DNA of 64,000 bases from Patagioenas fasciata. Taxonomy: Eukaryota > Chordata > Aves > Columbiformes > Columbidae. The stretch is taken from NCBI RefSeq assembly GCF_037038585.1, contig NC_092520.1:835001-899000 (forward strand), given 5' to 3'. The notes under the pieces were generated by a model. That model did no database searches and was not told where the DNA came from. It was given only the letters and a program-made list of their open reading frames with translations. The translations under genes and the position numbers were made by a program. This document shows, in pieces, positions 1 through 64,000 of this stretch; the stretch's first letter is position 1, and each line of letters starts with the position of its first letter.

Positions 1-190
1 CCGAGTTTGCAGCCCCAGGTCAGGTTTGCAGCCCTGGGCTGGGTTTGCAGCCCCGGGCAGAGTTTGCAGCCCCAGGCTGGGTTTAGAGCCCCAGGCTGGG
101 TTTGCAGCCCTGGGCTGGGTTTAGAGCCCCAGGCCGGGTTTGCAGTCCCAGGCCGGGTTTGCAGTCCCAGGCCGGGTTTGCAGCCCCGGG
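1..190. repeat. Tandem array, ~19-20 bp units, cut by left edge
   Basis: About ten units of the type GGGTTTGCAGCCCCAGGCT, degenerate, with Pst-like TTGCAG cores. It begins outside the window. It lies downstream of STIM1 in what is probably intergenic DNA. Confidence 0.85.
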
Positions 191-390
191 CCCGCGGGTG
201 CAATAAAGCTCCATTTGCAGCGATGTCACTGTGTGGCCGGGCCGTGCCGGTGCTGCGTGTGCCCACGCTGTGGGGTGCAGGGACACATTGGTGCCACCAG
301 CCCAGCGGTGCTGGGTGTGGGGGTGTCCCTGGGGCTGCGCCGATGGCCCCACTGACACCCTGAGCCCCGCGAACCTGTGTTCCAGACACA

Positions 391-868
391 TCAGAGGAAG
401 GGACTGAACTGATGGGAATTGATGGAGCTGCTGGAGAGGGGCCAGAGGAGCCCCAGGAACGACCCGAGGCTGGAACAGCTCTGCTGGGGACAGGTGAGAG
501 AGCTGAGGTGTTCAGCTGGAGAAGAGAAGCTCTGGGGAGACCTTAGTGCGGCCTTTCCGGACTGAAAAGGGGCCCATGAGAAAGATGGGGACAGACTTTA
601 GAGCAGGGCCTGTTGTGACAGGACAAGGGGTGATGGGTTAAACTAAAGGAGGGAGATTGAGGCTGGATATAAGGAATTGTTGCCCTGAGGGTGGTGAGAG
701 CCTGGCCCAGGTTGGGCAGAGAGGTGGTGGCTGAACCATCCCTGGAGACATCCCAGGCCAGGCTGGACGGGGCTCTGAGCACCCTGAGCTGGTGAAGATG
801 TCCCTGTCATGGCAGGGGGGGCACTGGGGAGCTGGGAAGGTCCCCCAACCCAAACCTCTGTGATTGCA
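391..868 (+). mobile_element. CR1 LINE 3' fragment
   Basis: Plus-sense CR1: contains GCTGAACCATCCCTGGAGAC and ends with CCCAACCCAAACC and a CTGTGATT tail. Related copies in this window are at 5995, 16098, 21105, 47855, 55165 and 57810. No open reading frame of the LINE survives. Confidence 0.85.
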
Positions 869-1260
869 GGTGGTCCCTCCAGCTGGTGCCAGAGGAGACA
901 CCATGGGGGCAGCAGGAGCAGCGAGGGGCTCCGGAACGACCCTTGGGGGGATTTTCCCGTCCCACGGCCCCAGGACAGGGTGCTGGGTGCTGCACCCTGG
1001 GGTGTTGGCACCAGGACGTGTGGAGCCGCCTGCGCTTTGTGCTGCCCCAGAGCTGCCGCAGGTCATTGTCCCCACTCGGCCGACGTGATCACCAGTGTAA
1101 GCCCCAGACCCTGCGGGACAGGGGGCTCTGCTGTGTCCGTCTGTCCCCCCGTCACTGGCCAGGCTGGGGGACGGTCCCCAGAGAGACCCCCCCAGCTGCA
1201 GCCCGGGAAGGGCTGGAAGGATTGAGCAGCAGCCGCCAGCTCGTAAAATAGACTACATGC

Positions 1261-1266
1261 TTTATT
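1261..1266 (-). terminator. Possible distal poly(A) signal for STIM1
   Basis: AATAAA in ATCCAATAAAGCATG on the minus strand, about 1.85 kb beyond the stop. Mammalian STIM1 has a 3' UTR well over 1 kb, so this site is a credible alternative end. Confidence 0.42.
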
Positions 1267-1439
1267 GGATTGAAAAGATTTATGAAATGACCCCCACCCC
1301 CCAAAAAAACCCTCCAGAGTTGGCAGATGCGTCACCGGTCGGTGGATCCCCAGCCCCGTCTCCTGCAGCATCCACACGGCCCCGCCACCGCAAGCAGCGC
1401 CCGGCTCCCCCCGGACCCCCGCCCCAGCAGCCCCTGTGT

Positions 1440-1640
1440 CCCCCGCCCAGGGTGTCCACGTCCCCTGCCCGCAGTGCCGGGGTGTCCGTGTCCCCTTGCA
1501 GGGGTGTCCGTGTCCCCTGCCTGCGGTGACAGGGTGTCCGTGTCCCCTGCCCGGGGTGTCTGTGTCCCCTGCCCGCAGTGCCGGGGTGTCCGTGTCCCCT
1601 TCCAGGGGTGTCCGTGTCCCCTCCCCGCCTGGGGAAACGC
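1440..1640. repeat. Tandem array of GGGGTGTCCGTGTCCCCTGC units
   Basis: About eight degenerate units of 20-30 bp alternating GGGTGTCCGTGTCCCC with CCCGCAGTGCC. All frames stay open on both strands simply because the units lack stops. Confidence 0.85.
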
Positions 1641-1756
1641 AGGCACTTAGTCATGGAGAGAACTGTTCACTTATCTAAAGCAAGAGTGCAATTGTCAAAC
1701 TACCACCTACGAACAGAACAGCGCAGAACAGAACACACCGTCCTGGCCCCTCCTGT

Positions 1757-1818
1757 GCGCCCACGTCCACGTGTGCGTCCACATCCACGTGTGCGTCCAC
1801 ATCCACGTGTGCGTCCCT
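1757..1818. repeat. 18-bp tandem repeat
   Basis: Three and a half near-perfect copies of CACGTGTGCGTCCACATC. Confidence 0.85.
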
Positions 1819-2938
1819 CGGGCCCCACGCCCCGCTCGGCCTCCTCTCCCTCCCTGTGCATCCCCCCGGGGCAGCTCCCGGGGGCTTGGGATGGAGGGGG
1901 CGGCAGGACAGGGACCCCGAGCTTGGGGACAGCTCTGGGGGTCCTGGTGTGACAGGCAGCGGGTTTGGGGGACATGGGGGGGCTGGAGGACTCCTCTGCC
2001 GGCCCTGGTGCTGGGGGCTGCAGGGCTGTGCTGGGGGGCAGGGGTTGTCCTTGGGTCACCCCTGGGGACAGGTGACCCCGTGGAGCAGGGCTTGTCCCAC
2101 TGTGATGGGAGCAGCACACGGTGACAAGGGCCCTGAGCAGGACAGGACCCCCTCTGTCCCCCCCGCATCCCCCTGGTCCGTGGGGAGGGCACAGAGCCCC
2201 CAGCCGGACACCCCCGGATTTGGGGGACGGACATTTTCAGCCTGTCCCCCGGTGCCCAAACGCCCTGTCCCAGCCTGCCCCATGGGGACACAGCTCAGCC
2301 CCCAGCGCCCCGTGTCCCCCATCACCCCTGTCCCCACTCTGAGCCGCCCAGGTTTGGGGGAGCAGCCGCAGCCCCGCTCCCCCCACAGCTCCGGGGGCCC
2401 CACAACCCCCCAAGACACCGGTGCTGCTCCCGGCACAGCACGGGGGGCAGATGAGGGGCACCCCCGTCCCCCCACGCAGCAGTGGGGCCGTGGGCAGAGC
2501 TCCGGGATGCGCGAGTACCGGTGGGGGCAGGACCCCCGAGGGCCGTCACCTGCTCTTGTCATCAAGAGCGCACAACCAGGGACCCCCCGAACCGCCACAG
2601 CAACGGGGCCGGGGGGAGAAAAGCAACTGGAGAACCGTGCGCCCCCAACGCCGGCACCCGCGTCACCCCGAGGGGCGAGCGGGCAGCGCGCTGCGCCCCC
2701 CGACCTTCCACCCGGCCTGCGCACGAGCTGGAAGAGCCAGGAGAACCGGGAAGGAGAAAGAAAATATAATAAAAATAATAAAAAAAAATAAAATAAGAAA
2801 ACAAAACCACGTTGAAACCAAACCCAGGTGCGGTGAGGCCGAGCGGAGGCAGGAGTAACTGAAGCCATGCGCAGCGAAGCCGGGGCCGCGGCGGGCGGGC
2901 GGGAGGAAGGGCCGGCCTCGGGGGGAGCGCTCGTCTTC

Positions 2939-2944
2939 TTTATT
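2939..2944 (-). terminator. Proximal poly(A) signal for STIM1
   Basis: AATAAA on the minus strand, 171 nt beyond the stop codon, preceded by ATTTA-type AU-rich sequence. Placement is inferred; there is no transcript evidence. Confidence 0.55.
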
Positions 2945-3114
2945 TTGTTTCTCAGAAATCAGGAAATAAATAAGTTTAAATAGCTCCTCCCGCTGCCGGC
3001 GGTGGGGGAGGCGGCGGTGGGGCCGGCGGCACCGCGGGGCCGGGGGCGCGGGGTCCGCGCGGGGTCCCCCCTGCCGGCCGCGCTCGGCGGGTTCTCCTCG
3101 TCCCCCTCCTCTCG
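2939..3114 (-). other. STIM1: STIM1 3' UTR (minimum extent)
   Basis: Sequence from the TAG stop to the first AATAAA on the minus strand. The first part is very GC-rich; the last 60 nt are A/T-rich, with TTATTTATTT resembling an AU-rich stability element directly before the poly(A) signal. The UTR could continue to the second signal near 1261. That would add an A/T-rich stretch at 2755-2815 and the 1440-1640 array. Confidence 0.6.
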
Positions 3115-59339
<56,225 letters not shown>

Positions 59340-59920
59340 TCAGACCCTTCTGTCCCGCATGGGCCCCCCCGAGCCACCGCAGGCAGGTGGGGAGCAGGAA
59401 TGACCCCGGTGTGACGCCCCACGAGCACTGAGAACCCAGCCCCACGGCCCCTCGGGAAGGCTGGGAAGGTGTGGTGTGCAGTCAGAGTTCAGGCGGAACT
59501 CCTGGGCATTTAGGCAGAGGAGCCAAAATTACACATGGGCTCAACCCAAATTCTATCACGGTCCTCTCAAGAGAAGCGAATTTATAGGAAGAGTAGGTGC
59601 ATTTGCTGCTGCTCCTGCTGCACCGCCCTCGCCTCACCGATTTTAACGTGTTTCCTGAGCTACCCATTCACACTGAAGTTGCAGAAAACCTCAGTGCGGC
59701 CTTTCCGGACAAATTCTTTCTGCCAAATTAATGAACGCTCTGATTAAGTTACAAACGACGCACCCGTCGTGAACCAACCGACGTGATCAACGCTTCCGGG
59801 CACCTGCAGAACCAGGGGGGTTTCAGATCCTCCTGTGCGACAAGAGACGGGCGGCTCAGCAGTAACACTGCTTGGAAGCAGAGGCTTAGATTAAATTGAA
59901 CTGATAATTAATAGATGTAT

Positions 59921-60516
59921 TGTAAGAAACTAAACAATTATATCATCTGTAAGGAATGTTTAACCAAGAACTGCTGTTTTGACAGAACTGAGGACCTGGC
60001 GCCTGAGCCCAGCAGGGGGAAGGACCGAGGGACATCGGACTGTGAATCCTTAATGTAAAACACAGTCTCTTCCCGGAATATATACTGATACCTGTATGCA
60101 TACTGATATCTATATGCATACTGATACCTGTATTTACAAGTTAATTTAGGTGGGAGGACCGAGAGACATCGGACTATGAATCCTTAACGCAATACACAGT
60201 CTCTTCCCGGAATCTATACTGACATCTGCATGCACATCAATACCTGTATTGATAAGTTAATTTAGGGGAAGTACCAGGAATCCATACCTTAAATAGACTG
60301 ATAAGGGGAAGGGTATTGTGTGCACTGGATAGTCTGTAAACCCTGAAGTGCCAATCAATGGAGGGAAACTGAGGCCAGGATTTTGGGGGGATCCAAGCGG
60401 GGGCTTTTTGCCCTATTAGCTGTGCCTGTCTTTATGTAGAACACCCAGTCTTGCAAAATCATTATTAAAATATGCTGTCTGGGCCTATTATATTTGCAAA
60501 AGAATTGTTTCCTACA
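59921..60516 (+). mobile_element. Solo-LTR-like element of an endogenous retrovirus
   Basis: 596 bp bounded by TGTAAGAAAC and GTTTCCTACA, which are inverted complements with one mismatch, as expected for LTR ends. Two direct copies of a ~120-bp block (starting GACCGAGGGACATCGGAC at 60023 and GACCGAGAGACATCGGAC at 60157) look like a duplicated U3 enhancer. An ATTAAA lies at 60464. No retroviral gene, primer-binding site or clear target-site duplication is visible, so it would be a solo LTR with uncertain edges. Confidence 0.6.
60023..60274. repeat. Direct repeat inside the LTR-like element
   Basis: Two copies offset by 134 bp, sharing ACAGTCTCTTCCCGGAAT and AAGTTAATTTAGG. The first copy has an extra internal duplication of TGATACCTGTATGCATAC-like sequence. 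Confidence 0.9.
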
Positions 60517-61404
60517 TCACCAATCATTTCTGAGTGTGCACAGCTTGCCCCGCGGCCTCGGAGCCCCGAGCGGGACGGTCCCTGTGTTCATGGCCTTGGG
60601 ACCTGGCTCCAGAGGGGCAAATGAAATCAGGCTAAGAGACATCTCCCAAAATGTTGTGGGATCATCCCGTCCCCAGCCCGTGCTTATTATTACAGCAACG
60701 AACGCGGCGACGCGCTGGCAGAGTTCGAATGATAGGAAGCAAAGGTCATGTTATTATAAAACAAAGCGGTTTTATTGTTAACGCTCTCATAACCACACAA
60801 CGCTGGAGCCCCAAAGGGGTCCAGGGCTCGGGGACCAGGACACAGGTTTTGGAGGGATCTCGCCCGGATTTTGGCCCCCACAAGGGCGATTATGGGTATC
60901 TGTAACACAAAAGCCCCCCAGGAAGCCGTGCTGGGAGCAGCAGGGGCTGCGGAATGGAGCGCTGGGAGCCCCGCACCCAGCACCCAGCACGCCAGCAAAC
61001 AGGGAGGAATTTGTGCTTGCATCCCGGCCAGAAAGAGCCCCAACAAGGGCACAAGTGATTTAACCAGCAGAAGACCCTGCACTCACAAGAGACCCATCAG
61101 GAGGTCCCACCAAATGGGCCATTCCCTGTTATGTGGAGCGAAGACGGCTGTAGAAATACCCCAAAGGAAGAAACAACGCCCAAGGCCCGCAAGATTTAGG
61201 GAAGATTACGCAAAACAATCACACCCTGGGACCCATTGTCTCTTAGCGGGAGACAAAAAACCAACCCAACAGCCAGGTCATCTCTGGGGCTCCCAGAAAA
61301 ACCCAACCCAACAGCCAGGTCATCTCTGGGGCTCCTCTGGGCTGGTTGGTAATGGAACAAGGGCTCCAGAGCCAGTGGCCTTGCCTTTCGTGTCACACAC
61401 GATC

Positions 61405-61610
61405 ATGGTATCACCTGGGTTGGAAAAGCACCTCAAGATCAAGCCCAACTGTTCCCCAGCCCTGTCCCTGCCCCATGTCCTGAGAACCTCCTGTCCGTCT
61501 GTCCAGCCCTCCAGGGATGGTGACTCCAGCACTGCCCTGGGCAGCCTGTTCCGATGCCCCACAGCCCTTTGGGGAAGAAATTGTTCCCACATCCAACCTC
61601 AACCTCTCCT
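61405..61610 (-). mobile_element. CR1 LINE 3' fragment
   Basis: Minus-sense; GGGTTGGAAAAGCACCTCAA to CCCACATCCAACCTCAACCT. Confidence 0.85.
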
Positions 61611-61944
61611 GCAGAGGAAACACAAAACACATGAGCGAAAACCTTGAAAAGAGCACAAAACTGGTGTTATTTAAATAACTCCAGAAGGCCCAGCGCTGCT
61701 GTTTGCTACAGCAGTCTCTACACAGACATTTGCCGCCTGGTCCTCATCACTTGTCCCAGCTCATCCTCAGGTGGCAGATCCCACCAGCATTTAGGGCTTG
61801 GGAGCCCACACCTGAGTCACCAGGAGCCTTTTGTCTCCTCGGCCCTCCCTGCCTGTCCCTGATCTCCCCACTATCGGCTCTTGATGGTCTTGCCTTTGAG
61901 AAGAAAAGGTCCCTTTTCACCCCATTGTGTCCCAGCAGACTGGA

Positions 61945-64000
61945 GATGGCTGGACAAGGCCTCAGCCCATCATCTCCACACCAGCTCTGATGGCTGGAGG
62001 AGCCCTCAGCCCATCATCTCCACACCAGCTCTGATGGCTGGATGAGCCCTCAGCCCATCATCTCCACACCAGCTCTGATGGCTGCAGGAGCCCTCAGCCC
62101 ATCATCTCCACACCAGCTCTGATGGCTGCAGGAGCCCTCAGCCCATCATCTCCACACCAGCTCTGATGGCTGGATGAGCCCTCAGCCCATCATCTCCACA
62201 CCAGCTCTGATGGCTGGAGGAGCTATGACCCCATCATCTCCACACCAGCTCTGATGGCTGGAGGAGCTATGACCCCATCATCTCCACACCAGCTCTGATG
62301 GCTGGAGGAGCCCTCAGCCCATCATCTCCACACCAGCTCTGATGGCCGATGAGCTCTCAGCCCATCATCTCCACACCAGCTCTGATGGCTGCAGGAGCCC
62401 TCAGCCCATCATCTCCACACCAGCTCTGATGGCTGCAGGAGCCCTCAGCCCATCATCTCCACACCAGCTCTGATGGCTGGATGAGCCCTCAGCCCATCAT
62501 CTCCACACCAGCTCTGATGGCTGGAGGAGCTATGACCCCATCATCTCCACACCAGCTCTGATGGCTGGAGGAGCTATGACCCCATCATCTCCACACCAGC
62601 TCTGATGGCTGGAGGAGCCCTCAGCCCATCATCTCCACACCAGCTCTGATGGCCGATGAGCTCTCAGCCCATCATCTCCACACCAGCTCTGATGGCTGCA
62701 GGAGCCCTCAGCCCATCATCTCCACACCAGCTCTGATGGCTGGAGGAGCCCTCAGCCCATCATCTCCACACCAGCTCTGATGGCTGATGAGCCCTCAGCC
62801 CATCATCTCCACACCAGCTCTGATGGCTGCAGGAGCCCTCAGCCCATCATCTCCACACCAGCTCTGATGGCTGCAGGAGCCCTCAGCCCATCATCTCCAC
62901 ACCAGCTCTGATGGCTGGATGAGCCCTCAGCCCATCATCTCCACACCAGCTCTGATGGCTGGAGGAGCTATGACCCCATCATCTCCACACCAGCTCTGAT
63001 GGCTGGAGGAGCTATGACCCCATCATCTCCACACCAGCTCTGATGGCTGGAGGAGCCCTCAGCCCATCATCTCCACACCAGCTCTGATGGCCGATGAGCT
63101 CTCAGCCCATCATCTCCACACCAGCTCTGATGGCTGCAGGAGCCCTCAGCCCATCATCTCCACACCAGCTCTGATGGCTGCAGGAGCCCTCAGCCCATCA
63201 TCTCCACACCAGCTCTGATGGCTGGATGAGCCCTCAGCCCATCATCTCCACACCAGCTCTGATGGCTGGAGGAGCTATGACCCCATCATCTCCACACCAG
63301 CTCTGATGGCTGGAGGAGCTATGACCCCATCATCTCCACACCAGCTCTGATGGCTGGAGGAGCCCTCAGCCCATCATCTCCACACCAGCTCTGATGGCCG
63401 ATGAGCTCTCAGCCCATCATCTCCACACCAGCTCTGATGGCTGCAGGAGCCCTCAGCCCATCATCTCCACACCAGCTCTGATGGCTGCTGAGCTCTCAGC
63501 CCATCATCTCCACACCAGCTCTGACGGCTGATGAGCCCTCAGCCCATCATCTCCACACCAGCTCTGATGGCTGATGAGCTCTCAGCCCATCGTCTCCACA
63601 CCAGCTCTGATGGCTGGAGGAGCCCTCAGCCCATCATCCCCACACCAGCTCTGATGGCTGATGAGTTCTCAGCCCATCACCTCCACACCAGCTCTGATGG
63701 CTGCTGAGCTCTCAGCCCATCATCTCCACACCAGCTCTGATGGCTGCTGAGCTCTCAGCCCATCATCTCCACACCAGCTCTGATGGCTGCTGAGCTCTCA
63801 GCCCATCATCTCCACACCAGCTCTGATGGCTGATGAGCCCTCAGCCCATCATCTCCACACCAGCTCTGATGGCTGCTGAGCTCTCAGCCCATCATCTCCA
63901 CACCAGCTCTGATGGCTGATGAGCTCTCAGCCCATCATCTCCACACCAGCTCTGATGGCTGGAGGAGCCCTCAGCCCATCATCTCCACACCAGCTCTGAT
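61945..64000. repeat. 44-bp satellite-like array with 307-bp higher-order repeat, cut by right edge
   Basis: About 47 units containing AGCTCTGATGGCTGGAGGAG, CCCTCAGCCC and ATCATCTCCACACC. Seven variant units in fixed order (six of 44 bp, one of 43 bp carrying GGCCGATGAGCTCTC) form a 307-bp block present four times. The marker unit falls at 62341, 62648, 63086 and 63393. Confidence 0.97.

Larger units (their letters stand above)
869..2938. other. STIM1 downstream flank or distal 3' UTR
   Basis: GC-rich sequence without a gene I can recognise. It holds the 1440-1640 and 1757-1818 arrays and an A/T-rich block at 2755-2815 (runs of AATAAT on the plus strand). The open frames across it follow base composition and repeats and have no recognisable domain. 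In mammals the next gene downstream of STIM1 is RRM1 in the same orientation; nothing of it is visible here. Confidence 0.6.

Noticed and set aside
202-207. AATAAA on the plus strand, suggesting the end of a gene entering from the left
   Set aside because: The upstream sequence is only a tandem array with no exon. A single hexamer is too little evidence.
1856-2791. 311-codon plus-strand frame in G/C-rich flank
   Set aside because: Low-complexity Pro/Gly/Arg composition with no domain. It ends in a Lys/Asn run from the A/T-rich block, and opposite-strand frames are equally long.
61945-64000. Possible CRISPR-like array of regular repeats
   Set aside because: Units are directly adjacent with no unique spacers, and the genome is a vertebrate. 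The same applies to all other arrays here.

Overview
The window is vertebrate nuclear DNA, most likely from a bird. Two things support this. First, all coding sequence I can defend belongs to one gene on the minus strand, STIM1 (stromal interaction molecule 1). Second, the interspersed repeats are almost all CR1 LINE fragments whose 3' ends carry the tail typical of avian CR1 (short repeats like ATTCTGTGA after a CCAACCCAAA-like stretch). The species and chromosome cannot be told from the sequence. A crocodilian or turtle is not formally excluded.

STIM1 runs right to left. Eleven coding exons, corresponding to human exons 2 to 12, lie at 59038-58908, 50286-50172, 46638-46527, 45003-44888, 33761-33584, 25974-25797, 19778-19611, 18277-18177, 17675-17440, 12216-12150 (long form to 11832) and 3661-3115. 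All have AG acceptors and GT donors, and the reading phase is consistent across every junction. Exon 1 (signal peptide, start codon, promoter) is not in the window and should lie beyond 64000. If exon 1 supplies 139 coding bases as in mammals, the short protein is 695 residues and the long form (STIM1L-like) 801. The protein is the ER calcium sensor of store-operated calcium entry: luminal EF-hand and SAM domain, one membrane span, cytosolic coiled coils, the SOAR/CAD Orai-activating region, and a Pro/Ser-rich tail with a TRIP microtubule-tip motif and a Lys-rich end.

The remaining ~62 kb is intron, 3' UTR and downstream flank. It holds about thirty CR1 fragments in both orientations, one solo-LTR-like element (59921-60516), two pairs of locally duplicated non-CR1 segments (38793/45243 and 23008/25345), a 425-bp purine tract (34425-34850) and about 26 tandem-repeat arrays. 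Adding their approximate spans gives about 12 kb, close to a fifth of the window.

The most unusual feature is how the tandem arrays sit relative to splice sites. The array in intron 4 is built from copies of the exon 4 splice donor, including its last ten exonic bases. The 63-bp array in intron 6 is built from copies of the exon 7 splice acceptor. The exon 10 acceptor is duplicated at 82 bp spacing, and arrays begin within about 20 to 120 bp of the exon 6, 11 and 9 acceptors. The array at the right edge (61945-64000) has a 307-bp higher-order repeat. No second gene, RNA gene or CRISPR array was found.
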